Shown: piece by piece, positions 35,366-46,944 of the stretch
Layout of the letters: every line of letters starts with the position of its first letter
How positions within the stretch are numbered: the first letter of the stretch is position 1
From: Rhododendron vialii
Lineage: Eukaryota > Streptophyta > Magnoliopsida > Ericales > Ericaceae
Assembly: GCF_030253575.1 (NCBI RefSeq)
Contig: NC_080568.1
Coordinates: 28,850,001-28,914,000 of the forward strand
DNA: 64,000 nucleotides
Reading direction: 5' to 3'
Program-made: the position numbers and the translations under genes
Notes under the pieces: generated by a model
Databases searched by the model: none
Seen by the model: only the letters and a program-made list of their open reading frames with translations
Told to the model about the DNA's origin: nothing

Positions 35366-36338
35366 TCTCCGATGCGAAACCCAAGAATTAATGGATGGCC
35401 AATTAATTCTACTGGTTGGCCGATGTACGGTAGAAAGAGAGAGAAGATAAGAAGCCATGGTCATACCTCTTTGCCGAAAACTCATGTGTCGAGGGATTTT
35501 TCAGCCATTAAATTTAAAACATTAAAACAAAAATTCACTCAATTCAACAGCGAGAAAATCCCAAGAGGAGATTTTTGGGACGGGGGATCGACCCCAGGGG
35601 GACAAATGATGACAGGTCACTCAAACATTAATGATAGTAGGTCCCAAACATTTATGAACATACGAAGTGTAAACGTCGTGGTTTACAGGGCACCATACAA
35701 TACGTACAAAACAAAGCCTCCCCTCATTGCATCGATCTGCTCTCACTGGCAACTAGCTAGGAGTACAACAACGACAGGCTTCACCACATGCTATCGTAGC
35801 AGACGTATACTCTACTCCGACACTTTCTCTGAATCGTTGGTGCGATCACTCTAGCTAGTTTGAAAAGTGTGGCCCCCATGCAGCCCCTCCCTAGCATCCG
35901 AGTCGTGTTCGTTGCCGAGATGAAATATAGACTGTTGGATTGCCGAACCGGATGACCCGAATGTACACGGCATGTCCCCAGGTTCGTTGTCGAGATGAAA
36001 TATAGACTGTTGGATTGCCGAACCGGATGACCCGAATGTACATGGCATGTCCCCAGGTTTGAAGGCAGACATTTACATTAAATGCCTGCCTCTCTCAGAT
36101 TGCAAATCTAACCCGAATTTAGTTCAAATGGAGTAGCTTGGTTCGGTGGTTCAAGTCTCAAAGAAAATTAAAAGACAATTCATAGGATTTGATTTGTGAA
36201 TTTACCTACACTAATGATTCCGGTTCCAAACTACAGTTCTATCTATGTGTAATGATAAAAAAACCAAACTTATTTGATTCTATTGTCAGGAACGGACTCA
36301 GCATTCAAGGGTAGTGTGAGCGAACATTAATAATATTA
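35366..36338. other. Intergenic DNA with an in-frame 75-bp tandem duplication
   Basis: Apart from the tandem repeat at 35907-36056, the stretch has open frames on both strands but no sequence I recognise. Confidence 0.45.
35907..36056 (-). repeat. 75-bp tandem duplication, 25-residue units on the minus strand
   Basis: Two head-to-tail units (35907-35981, 35982-36056) differ at about two positions. The length is a multiple of three. The minus frame (35851-36072) stays open and repeats PGDMPCTFGSSGSAIQQSIF plus HLxNE. The plus frames contain stops. It may be a stray fragment of an unrecognised gene; no family could be assigned. Confidence 0.8.
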
Positions 36339-36798
36339 GAGCATTCACATTGTAATAAGCAAATTGGTATGGATAAATAAACTTAACAACAATGCTAAAA
36401 AAATACCTCACATTGTAATAATCAAAGTTACAACAAATCTTTTAGCAAATAACCAAATTCCACCTATTCCATAACCAAACTTAACAACTTTTACCAATAA
36501 CCAAAACTCAATAATCAAACCCAATAACCAAATTCAAAACTAAAAAACTAAAAAACACCCCACATTAGAATCGTCTCATCGAGAAAAATAATTTGGTGTG
36601 GTCGGGTGCGTGATTAGAACTCGTTTGTAATTCGACATAGGTGCATTGCGTATTGTGGGGGTTTTTTTTTATAGGGATGCAAAAATAACCAATGTGGAGG
36701 TAAAGTTTGTTAAGTTTGATTATGCACTAAATGGATAATCAAATGCTGCCGTTACACATTTTGGTTATTAATTTTAATTATTTCCATTGCGGATGCTC
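36339..36798. mobile_element. Tourist-like MITE, 460 bp
   Basis: Ends GAGCATTCACATTG and CCATTGCGGATGCTC are inverted, flanked by TTA (36336-36338 and 36799-36801). AT-rich core with repeated AACCAAA/TAACCAAAC words. This fits PIF/Harbinger-derived MITEs. Confidence 0.7.
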
Positions 36799-36955
36799 TT
36801 ACAACAAAAATTAGTCCAACTTGCAAAAATACATGTCCTATCTTGGTCCTAGTGTTTCATCTGAATGTAAAAGTCAAGAAAATAATGTCGACGCTCTTTC
36901 ACGAGGTAAAGTGCATATTTTTTAAAATGGAACTTAGATAAGCATTAACCTACTA

Positions 36956-37168
36956 CTCTCCCCGTCCCATAATGTTTGTCCGATTCACAAATAAGTACGT
37001 AAAAATAATATAATTTTTGCAAGAATAATTAAAAGATTTTTCAACAATTTACTAGATATTGATGAGTTCTTTCAATTTATGAAAATTTTTGAATTTTTCC
37101 TTGAGAGAAATGTATTATTTTTGAGTTCTTGTTTTGCAGATCAGACAAATAATTTGGGACGAAGGGAG
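36956..37168. mobile_element. Stowaway MITE
   Basis: CTCTCCCCGTCCCATAATGT and ATTTGGGACGAAGGGAG are inverted ends flanked by TA (36954-36955 and 37169-37170). 213 bp. Confidence 0.8.
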
Positions 37169-37526
37169 TATGTTTTTTTATTTTAAAATCAAATTTAACT
37201 TCAAAAATAATCATAAAGCACTAACAGATATCAATTAAGTATTAAGCTATTAAATTTATCTTCAGAATAATTAAGTAAATCAAATTTATCACGAGATCAA
37301 GTAAACAATCTGAGAGAGGTTAGCAATTAAATGCCTTCAAATTTATCTCGAGATCAGGTAAGCCACAAATTATTTGACACTACAGTTGGGGAGAGTGGGT
37401 TTTGTGGCTGAAAATTTAGAGATGTCACACACATAAACCTTTAAATTTTATGTCATGTCCCAATATTTGAAGCCAAAGTTGGAGTTGCTCCAAGGGGCAT
37501 GCTCGTTATTGGGAGAACAAAGAAGA

Positions 37527-37736
37527 GGAGATCCGGATCCTCTCCGGTTCATGTTTTGGACTGGAGAAAAAAGTCCTGATCGAGACCGTTTATCTGTTGC
37601 AATTAATAGTTTAGATGTATTTTCAATAGTTTAGATGTATTTTTAAACTTTGACCTTCTTACCAATCAACTAATGGACGGTCACGATTATGATTGTCTTC
37701 TTTGGTTCAAAACATAAACCGTAGAGGATCCGGATC
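37527..37736. mobile_element. MITE with 8-bp target duplication
   Basis: Flanked by AAAGAAGA (37519-37526 and 37737-37744). Ends GATCCGGATCCTCTCCGGTT and its inverse, AACCGTAGAGGATCCGGATC, pair. A short internal tandem of AATAGTTTAGATGTATTTT occurs at about 37601-37642. 210 bp. Confidence 0.7.
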
Positions 37737-38136
37737 AAAGAAGAAGGGAGGAATAATCTTAAATTGGATAAGGAAGAATTCCACTCTTTATTCCCATAAA
37801 GCCAAATCAAGTATTACCCAACACTTCTTAATTCCCACATAATTTTCCTATCACAATCTCATCTTTTTCCCTCATTCAAGAATTACCTCTCAAAGATTGA
37901 TTTCAGAGTCGACCAAATATGCCGAAAGATTGTTCCCGGCCAAGGGGACGAAAGGATTGGTCTCCGAAGATTGTTCAAGGTGTGTAGAAATTGGTGTTGA
38001 CCCTATGAATAGTGTATATATCAAAAATACAAAAAATACAAAAAAAAAAACACATACGTGCCTAATAGAATTGTGGAGACAAGCGGGTTTTATTGAGGTA
38101 TTTTTGGGTCAACTTTACACACTTACTATTCACATG

Positions 38137-38253
38137 TATATATAATCGCCATTGGCCACGCATACACAACACACACTCCCCAAATATCAAACTCCAATCC
38201 CCCAACATTGCAACACCCTCTCTCTCTCTAGAACACCTCTCCCTCCTTCCCTT

Positions 38254-38299
<46 letters not shown>

Positions 38300-38323
38300 C
38301 GTAGTTCTTAGCTTCCAAGAAAA
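38137..38323 (+). promoter_or_regulatory. MYB core promoter and CT-rich 5'UTR
   Basis: TATATATAAT at 38137-38146 is a good TATA box, with an inverted CCAAT (ATTGG) just after it. The leader is CT-rich and ends with a pure (CT)19 run at 38259-38297, 26 bp before the ATG. CT/GA runs in plant leaders are known binding targets of BPC/GAGA-type factors; a role here is inference. Confidence 0.6.
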
Positions 38324-40992
38324 ATGGAAAGAGGAGAGAAGGGACACAGAAAAGGGTTGTGGACAGAGGAGGAAGACAGAGTTCTCATGGACTACATAAG
38401 GCTGCACGGCAAAGGACGGTGGAATCGAGTTGCTAAAGTCACAGGTTTATTTAATTTAAGTCGACCATTCAAAAGTGGAGTAAACGGATTTTAGTTATAA
38501 AAAAAAAAAACAGGGAATTTCTTGGATTTGCGACAGGAATTTATGTTCAAATTTTTTTAGTAACTGGAAATACTTTGGTTACAATTGGGTTTTTGTTGTT
38601 GTTGTTGTTGTTATGAGGATAGGATTGAAGAGGTGTGGAAAGAGTTGCAGATTAAGGTGGATCAATTACCTGAGTCCGAGCATTAAACATGGCAATTTTT
38701 CAGAGGAAGAAGACGATCTCATTATTCGGCTGCATAATCTACTGGGAAACAGGTTTTCTTCTTTTCCAATTTGCATAAATACTCCCTTTTTTTTTTTTTT
38801 TGGGAAATACAGGATGTCCCGTGCTAGAATAACAATGCTACTTACACTTCTACCGACCACTTTCCTTTTACATATGAGTCAGTCTCACACATTTAATTGT
38901 AAGATAGGTCTCATACATGTGTGAGAGATGAGTGATTGGAGAGTGGCCGGTCAGCGTGTCCGTAGTATTATTGATAAACTAAAGACCTAAAGAAAGATTA
39001 GGTGAAAAAAAGAGGCTTTTTATTTTCTTTGGTGGGGGCTGGAGTTATGGAAATGAGAAGACAATGACTAGTTTATTTAGTTCAAAAAAAAATCACTTTT
39101 GTTCGAGTATTTCATTGACAAAAGTAGACTCTTATTCAGGAACGAATGGAGTATTTATCTTTATGGTTTTCCTCCTTATCTTCTTAATTCAACTAGTTGC
39201 ATTTAATTTCTACATCTTAGGTACCCAGTTGAGAAATTGAATAATGCAGCAAATTCAAACAAATAAAAAAGAGTGCAATAGTACAAATGAAAAGTGCGAA
39301 AACCAATTCTATATCGGTTTTCCTATCGCCTTTTTTTTTTTTTCGGGATTGATTTTACACTCTTTTTTCTTTCATAACACGTGCTTGTTTATTTCTAATC
39401 ACGTGAATATATAATGTTGCCCGCTCAAGAATGAAGCAAGAACTATATTATAATTTATAAATGTACATGAATAAAGAAAGAAATTGAAAACACAATAAGA
39501 GAGTAGAAATCTTCCTCTCTTTTTTTTTTTTGTCTTCTCTGTTTTCTTTAGGAAATGTGTCTTTCCCATTAGCTGTTTCACTGAAATGAAGTTATGAGAA
39601 AATTAATACTTGTCATCAGAGCACCCATGTGGTACTCTAGGAGCCTTCTTCACCACACGCCTACACCCAATGTGTGGTGTAGTAGGTGCCCCCAGACGGT
39701 GCTCTAGGGACACTGATTAATTGCTCGATGTTACGGCAATCACTGTTGTTTTTTCCTACTTCTATTCCTATTCTGCTATTCATGTCTCCTTTCAACTCAC
39801 ATGTATTCATTTGTAGTTATCGTTGATTGACAACATATAGTACATGGCATTCAAATACCTGTGTAGGATTACACACACTCACTAGTTTGTGTGGTAGTAG
39901 CATTTTTTTTTTTTAATAACCGGATATCCGGGTTAGTTTGGGCGTACCTCGACTAATTCCGGGGTCCTGAAGGTAACGACCAGGCATAATCTCCGGTGGC
40001 CCCAATGTTTGGAATGTTTGACCTCCGTAAGAATGGAACCTAGGACCTCATGTAAGTTTTTGCCCAAAGGAGCAATTAATGCTACGCGTACTGACTTTGG
40101 TGCACAAATTCAGATTCGATTAAAAATATGGTCGGAATGATCTAATGAATGTGATTCTAATTAAACACTTCTGTATCTGGATTTATGCACAGTGCTAAAC
40201 TTTCCGCATATACAGTGGGGTGATATAGATTTTGTGGTTCTTTTATCTTCCTTTAAATTTAAAACACCTACATTAAATGTCAATTTGATGCCACACTATC
40301 CAAGATAAGTTTTTTATTTTTTGGGTTTTTGTAAATTAAATGATAGTAAAACAGAAAATTAAATGATAATAAAATTAAATGCCACACTATCCAAGAATAT
40401 ATTAATAAATGATTGTAAAACAGAAAATGTTGTACACAAATTCTGCACAGAAGGTCCTTCAGTTTTCATTACAGTCCCTGCTCCAATATTTTTTTTTGGG
40501 ACCATATCCCCTACTACAGTATTACCGTTAATTATATTTGTTTAATCAAATTGAATTAGTGAATTCTAATCTTGTAGGTGGTCTTTAATAGCTGGGCGAG
40601 TGCCGGGACGAACGGACAACCAAGTGAAAAACCACTGGAACACTCATTTGAGCAAGAAGCTCGGAATAAAAAGGAAACAGAGAGCCACACTCAAAGCTCC
40701 ATCAGAACCACTCCCACCAAAAGGAAAAGGAGTGGAGAACGTTAGTGCCCCCGCCGACACATGTTTTGAGCTACCATCTAACAACAATGTTAGAACCGGT
40801 GACCAAAAGTACATCGACGATGGCGCCCAGGGTGAAGTCGGGTACTTTGGATTAGAAGAGCCCATCACAGCGAATGAGGGTTACGAAAACCCTTTCTGGT
40901 TTACTAATGATGAGAGTAATCTAAGTGCTCCTACTTTAACTCAACTCTTGGATCAACATTCTCTGGACAATTTGTTTTGGCATGGCTTGTAA
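38324..40992 (+). CDS. R2R3-MYB transcription factor, WER/GL1-like
   Basis: Exons 38324-38444, 38623-38752 and 40578-40992 give 221 aa. The introns sit at the two canonical R2R3-MYB positions (codons 41 and 84). R2 spans about 10-60 with Trp 13, 33 and 53; R3 spans about 63-111 with Phe66, Trp85 and Trp104. The bHLH-contact signature [DE]Lx2[RK]x3Lx6Lx3R is complete at 72-91 ([20 protein letters not shown]), so it probably works in a MYB-bHLH-WD40 complex in the nucleus. After KKLGIKRKQ the tail is acidic and ends in a Leu/Trp-containing stretch ([18 protein letters not shown]) that recalls the C-terminal activation motif of WEREWOLF, GL1 and MYB23. That motif and size suggest subgroup 15, with roles in epidermal cell fate; other bHLH-binding subgroups are not excluded. 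A 35-bp piece of exon 3 (40664-40698) recurs at 46328-46362. Confidence 0.93.
39900..40076 (-). mobile_element. SINE (Au-like) in MYB intron 2
   Basis: On the minus strand it reads from TTTGGGCAAAAACTTACATG through a B-box-like GGTCCTAGGTTCC, then GGAATTAGTCGAGGTACGCC and CGGATATCCGGTTATT, and ends in a poly(A) tail (T-run at 39903-39914 on the plus strand). The 3' module is shared with the relics at 50-130 and 8295-8345. The family name is a recollection, not a database result. Confidence 0.55.
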
Positions 40993-41327
40993 TCCAAATT
41001 CTTTGCCATCATTTTACTTCTCTGCAATATAATCTTCATTTCGTTGCCTTTTTCCGGTTGTTTTATGCGTATGAGCGAGTGCACGTGTTCAGAATTTGCC
41101 CGAGTCCTTCCGTAGAGGAACGATAATTAGGCTACTATTGAACGCCCATTCTCACTGGAAGGGTTGAACACCAACCAACCTACCCTGCCCGTTATGTTGC
41201 TGCCAATGTAGTCAATAACCGATTATCAACAGCCTGATTTCAGAACATGTATTTCCTGTGCAATATTGTGACATTTCGGATACAAATAGAGCGGTCCTAC
41301 ACATGTTTGGGGCCATTTTTCTGTACG
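40993..41327. other. MYB 3' region
   Basis: Downstream of the MYB stop. No gene or repeat was identified. Confidence 0.5.
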
Positions 41328-41446
41328 GTAAATGATATTGACACTTCAAAAATTGATGCAGGCACTCCACAATCAGTGTAATTTCAAAGCCATTTTTTTT
41401 TTTGGAGTGCCTCCATCAATTTTTGGAATGTCAATATCATTTTCCT
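41328..41446. mobile_element. Short palindromic MITE, copy 2
   Basis: Same structure as 11789-11911: GGTAAATGATATTGACACTT at the left, inverse GTCAATATCATTTTCC at the right, and GGCACTCC / GGAGTGCC inside. The hAT element at 41447 is inserted at its right edge. Confidence 0.7.
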
Positions 41447-42150
41447 TAGGGGTGAGCAAAATAACCATGAAACCGTGAATCCAATCCAAACCGAATAGTT
41501 TGGTTTGGTTTTTAAATGATGTGGTTAGGTCTCGGTTTAAAAAAAAATTGAAACCATGTTAAATGATTTGGTTTATGGATTTACGTTAATGGTTCTGGTT
41601 CCAAACTGATCCGAACCGTGTGATATATGTGCATATATATAATTTGTTTAGATATACTTCATAAACTTAATTTCCTTATCTAATACTCTATTCCACCACC
41701 CTATTCTTTTCTTTCACTTCCAATATTAATTTCCTCAACTTCTTATTCCTACAATTTCATTACGCTAAACATACACGATTTGGACTTAGTAAAGTGATTT
41801 CCTACTCTTTTTTCTTGGTAAATTATTTTCTGATGCATTCCATTCTTATTTTAGTTGGTTGATGTTAGTGAGTTTTAATGATTTTAATATACTAATTTCA
41901 ATATAACTTTTAGTCTAAGTTATCTATGCAATTTTAAGTACTTAAAATAGTTTATAGTGATGATAGCTCAATTTTAAGCAAACCGTGGTTCAAAGCCGAA
42001 ACCAAACCGCCTTTGAATGGTTTGGATTGGTTTGGTTTTATGAATTTTATGGGTTGATTTGTTTATCTAAATTCATAATCCGTAAGTAATAGTTTGGTTA
42101 TTGGATTACTATAAAACCAGACCAATCCGATCCATGCTCGATCACCCCTA
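41447..42150. mobile_element. Non-autonomous hAT element, 704 bp
   Basis: Ends TAGGGGTGAGC and GATCACCCCTA are inverted and flanked by a perfect 8-bp duplication ATTTTCCT (41439-41446 and 42151-42158). Subterminal regions carry many AACCAAACC / GGTTTGG words. No transposase frame. Good hAT-superfamily structure. Confidence 0.85.
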
Positions 42151-42158
42151 ATTTTCCT

Positions 42159-44166
42159 TGCACACGTTTCGAACTTTTCTTAATTTTCTAATAACTTTGT
42201 CAATGGCTTGAATTCTTGTGGTAGACAATCATACCCTTTTGAAATTATTCAAATGATATTTGTCTTGACTTAAAGAGAGAGTACCATCAATTGACAAAGA
42301 AATCCGAATATAGAGGTTTTCGGATTTGTTTGCTTGTAAGAAGAAGAGACAGTATCCTTAACCATTTTTGTCATGTAAATCTGAGGAAGACAGGGACCTT
42401 TAAGGCCGAGTATAAGCCAGAACAACAAAGAGCCAAAGGGGTTCACTTATCATGATCTTGTGCAAAATCACACACGTGAGAGGTGAGGTTATCATTTGGG
42501 GCACGTGCATAAATCACTCTAGAACTTCATCTTCTGTTATGAAACATCCTAATGAACAAATTCAAGATAAAAGCTTCATTAAAGATATCGTTGCAATAAG
42601 AAGGGGAGAAATATGCTTGCAAATTTTAGTCTAATTCAAATTGAGTAAAAATTTGGGTAAAATTCAATTTGGTATAGGGTTTTTTTAATACAAAAAATGG
42701 AGAAGGTTATATTTATAATAGCCTAGCTACACTTACATAACGAAGTTCATTACAAATATTTAGGACAAAGCCAAACTAATCATCTAACTACTATAAGACG
42801 AGAAAAACACAAGGCAGCGATGTCTTTCACCCCGACCCAGATATTGAGCATGACGCAAACAACGACACTCGTAATCTGATGTATATTCATATATCTAGAA
42901 TCAGCGATCTCAAAAGGGATAAAGTGCTACAAAAAATAAAACACCATTAAATACCCAGACGATGACTCCAACCAAGTATGAACGCACCTATGAACCTCCA
43001 AAAAATTACAGATCTGCTAAGTCACCACAAGTTGCCCCGCCAAAGATATCATGTAGGCCGCGTAAGAGCACTGTTGACACATATATCATTGTGAAACAAT
43101 ATCGTCTCTGAAAGGACATGATATATAGACGAAACTAACTCTCGAAAAGACGAGAGATACTCCGTAAAGCTCTCACAAATCATGACAAGTTGTTGATCTG
43201 AAGAGACGAAAAACAAAACTATACCATGCCTTCCCCTCTCACCGTCGTACAAGGGTGTGAAATTCTAGGGGGAGAGAAAGGGAGGAGAAAGATATTTGTG
43301 GCAGCTAGAATTTTGATCCGCAACCGAATTATTTCAGTTTACCCTCAATCACCGGACCCTCAAAATTAAAATCCTCAATCTGTTATTATGAAAATTCTTC
43401 TGAATACAATGTTGAATTGGCGTCATTCTCCTTAATTTCTCTTTGTATATTTTCCATTCTTTTTCACTTTTTGTTAGATTCACATCATAATAATCTGAAA
43501 AGTAAAAAATTATAACTTAAAGCAGAAAATAATTCAATAAAAAGACGAAAAAATACCAAACAATTGTCTTTTTTGTTTAACGTGTCATCTTATACTCTTA
43601 TACAAATTTTTTTTCAATAGCGGTTCACATTTTTATATTTTTCTGATTTCTCTCGTCTAGACGAATGATTAACTCAAAAAATTACAATGAAAAACTCAAC
43701 AAAAAGTTACGATGAGTAACAAAAAAAAAATAAAAAAAATTGAGACAAAGAAGTACGGTAGAATGGAGCCAAATCACTCATCACCTCAAGAGATCAAACA
43801 GAGAGAGAGACGGGATGAGAAATCAGTGATGGGGCCGGAATCTTTGGTGAAATCTAGCGATCCTAAATAACGTCCCAAGTAAAGCAATGGGACATGGTAA
43901 AGTTTTACAGCTACGCACTCACAGAGTACCCATTACAGCTCAGCTAGCTGCATGTGTGAAAAAGTTCTCATCACAAATGAGGCAAAAGGACTTGTCTTTC
44001 TGTTCCAAGAAAAGAACAACATCTACAGAAGGGAATGGCAATGGGTACTTGACCTCTTGTCATTTTGCCCTGCTACACCGGGCATTCAACGCTATTTGGT
44101 TTTCAGTTCCCTCATGTTTTGGTACGAGTAATAGTTTTTGCCTTGATGATGATAGAGCTACCTTTT

Positions 44167-44219
<53 letters not shown>

Positions 44220-44765
44220 GTCACCCATCTTTCCCTTTCCACTACAAAATCATTGGTCCGGAGAAAGGTATGGGGGAGGAAAGGTGATTTGGTCCTTTCT
44301 CTATATGTTGGATTCGGATCGGAAATGCTGTGTTTAAAGTGTAGTTCTTTTGGATGTTCACTGTGGGCTGAAACTTTTTGGAGAAAATTTGGCAGTGCTA
44401 CGAACACAGGTTGCTAGCTTTAAATCACAGCTCCAACCACAACTGCATCGAGAGCTATTCGATGCATGTGGATCCACACGCATCAAACGGCTCCAAACAA
44501 AGTTGTGTCCGGAAGTTGTGTTTCTCGACTTATTGAGAATTTTTTTTTGAATTATCCATTCAAGATCAAGACCCTTCTCACATGTGATCACATGAAGAGA
44601 AAATCATTGGATACTCAAGAAATATTATGTGTCGTTGTCTACGAGATATTTCCATCGAGGGACGGCAACATATATAATGTGTGTTACCTTTGGCTTCTTT
44701 AACTACCAACAAAGGTGGCTAGCGTCGGTATCCCACCTGCAAAGATTAATTGTCACCGCGTCATT
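42159..44765. other. Intergenic DNA, no recognised gene
   Basis: No recognisable protein. Frames at 43887-44417 are open partly because they cross the CT microsatellite. The DNA is AT-rich with a (CT)n run at 44170-44215. Confidence 0.5.
44170..44215. repeat. (CT)23 microsatellite
   Basis: Uninterrupted CT run. It creates long Leu/Ser and Arg/Glu frames on the two strands that are not genes. Confidence 0.95.
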
Positions 44766-46329
44766 GGTCGAGAGTAGTGAATATTTGATTATTTTAGCTA
44801 CTATGTTCACTACAAAAGCCTGACTTTTTCAAGCATTTAAAGATTTTTTATACCATAATAATATCATGCGAAATTACCACACGGTACTTTGGGAGTAATT
44901 TGTTTGAATGGATTGAAATTTGGAGTGGATTGGCAAAGGTTACCCCCGCCCCCCCGGCCTTGGGTTTGATAATTCCCCGTTCTTGGGGATTCATACACTC
45001 CCCTATTGTAATATTCCTTTTGCACAAAACATGAGCTTTGGTGGGTCACTCTTTTCAGAATTAAAAGTGGACCACTCTTTTCAGAATTAATGAGCAACAT
45101 GCCAACATGATACACGGGATTCCCACTCTCTCTCCCCCGCGAACGCCAAGTTTTTTCAACAAACAATCATTTTATAATCATAAATACTGACACAAACTTA
45201 CGCACATTTACATTAGGATTCATACACATTATACCTCAAATGTATATGGACTCCACCAAAAGATGTGAATGTATGTAAATATTTTTTGGTTGAACTTTTG
45301 GAAAAACGCGGTGGTTTAACAAGTTAGCACCAGAACACACACACAAACTTTTTCTTACGCAGCTTTGTACTTCTTTGGTGATGTGGCGAGAGAAGATTGG
45401 CTTGGAGGAAAATGTGGATTTTTGGACAGCTGGTGTAAGGAACTTTTTATTAAGAGTATACGGATTAATGTATTAGGTGTTCAATTGTGATTTTATTTTA
45501 TTTTATTTTATTAAGAGTGTTCAAAGAAGACATAAAATGAAATTACTACATGTATAATATGTATTTTCGGGTGTTCAATTGACAACCCAAGCTTGGCTGT
45601 AGAGCCACCAATGATTTTAGGCTCCCGAAAAGTCAAGACTGGCTATTCATGGGATCCTTGAGCCAGCCCTCCCCAATACTTGATTCTGTTTTCACTTTTC
45701 ATACCAAAACAAATTAAGTGTTCAAAAAAAAAAAAACATAAATGAAATTACTACACGTATAATATGTATTTTTGGGTGTTCAATTGACAACCCAAGTTTT
45801 GGCTATAGAGCCGCCAATGGTTTTAGGTCCCCGAAAAGTCAAGGTTGGCTATTCGTGGGATCTCTTAGCATAGGTGGAGAGACATAGAGACAAGGGTGGG
45901 CAGCCGACTCCATTGGCTATCAAATTTTCTTAGAGATAGGTATAATTTTTACCCAATTTTTACTAATTTTGATCCCACTTTAAAATTTATTTTTGCTCCA
46001 GCCCATATAAGGGTTTTGTAGTTAGGAAAAAAGAGAGTCAAATAGAATCTTCACCCACAAAATTTCCAAACATAGTGCTAATTTGTTCGTTCCTCAAAAC
46101 AAATCAAGGGTTTTTGAAACCATTACAAACGAGGCTATCATCCATAGTTTTCAAAGTATGAAAAGTCGTCGAGATTGTAAATCGAAGCTACATTTTATTA
46201 TTAATATATATCTACTTTTTGATTAACTTGTTAATCCTAAGTGTTTCTTTCAATTAGCAACTAGAAAAGTGAATTACACATAGTTTAAAGTTCTGACCCC
46301 ACTTATCGAAAAACCTAGCTTCGCCCTGA
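44766..46329 (+). repeat. Tandem duplication, copy A
   Basis: Runs from GGTCGAGAGTAGTGAAT to CGCCCTGA and aligns along its length with 46380-48599. Copy A lacks the 789-bp palindromic element and the small MITE of copy B. It has an extra internal duplication: 45530-45665 and 45735-45868 both carry GAAATTACTACA ... GGGTGTTCAATTGACAACCC. No coding sequence was recognised, and the nature of the unit is unknown. Confidence 0.85.
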
Positions 46330-46379
46330 ATAAAAAGGAAACAGAGAGCCAAACTCAAAGCTACTATGTTTAAAAACCT
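46328..46379 (+). other. Filler DNA at the tandem junction, partly a copy of MYB exon 3
   Basis: 46328-46362 matches 40664-40698 of MYB exon 3 (GAATAAAAAGGAAACAGAGA, then GCCAAACTCAAAGCT) at 34 of 35 positions, same orientation. 46361-46379 (CTACTATGTTTAAAAACCT) resembles 46412-46434 inside copy B minus a CTAC. Joins share GA with the end of copy A and about three bases (GCT) between the two fillers. Confidence 0.75.
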
Positions 46380-46944
46380 GGTCGAGAGTAGTGAATCTTT
46401 GATTATTTTAGCTACTATGTTTACTACAAAAACCTGACTTTTTCAAGCATTTAAAGATTTTTTATACCATAATAATATCATGCGAAATTACCACACGGTA
46501 CTCTGGGAGCAATTTGTTTGAATGGATTGGCAAAGGTTACCCACCCCCTCTTGGGTTTGATAATTCCCCGTTCTTGGGGATTCATACGCTCCCCTATTGT
46601 AATATTCCTTTTGCACAAAACATGAGCTTTGGTGGCCCACGTCTTTGTCAATTGGGCCTTAAAAATGGACCACACTTTTCAGAACTAATGAGCAACATGC
46701 CAACATGATACACGGGATTCCCACTCTCTCCCCTGCGAATGCCATGTCGATTCAACAAACAATCATTTTACAATCCCAAATATTGACACAAATTCACGCA
46801 CATTCATATTGGAACCCATACGCACTACACCTCCTGTTTGTATGGGCCTCATCAAAAAATGTGAGTGTATATAAAATGTGTGTAAATATTTTTGGTTGAA
46901 CGTTTGGGAAAAAGCGGTGGTTTAACAAGTTAGCACTAGAACAC

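Noticed and set aside
35324-35854. Plus-strand open frame of 176 codons
   Set aside because: It starts inside a GCTCG-rich transposon relic and its translation has no recognisable motif. Treated as chance.
43887-44417. Long plus-strand open frame of 176 codons and antisense frames across 44060-44407
   Set aside because: They are kept open by the CT microsatellite, giving Leu/Ser or Arg/Glu strings. No recognisable domain or splice context.
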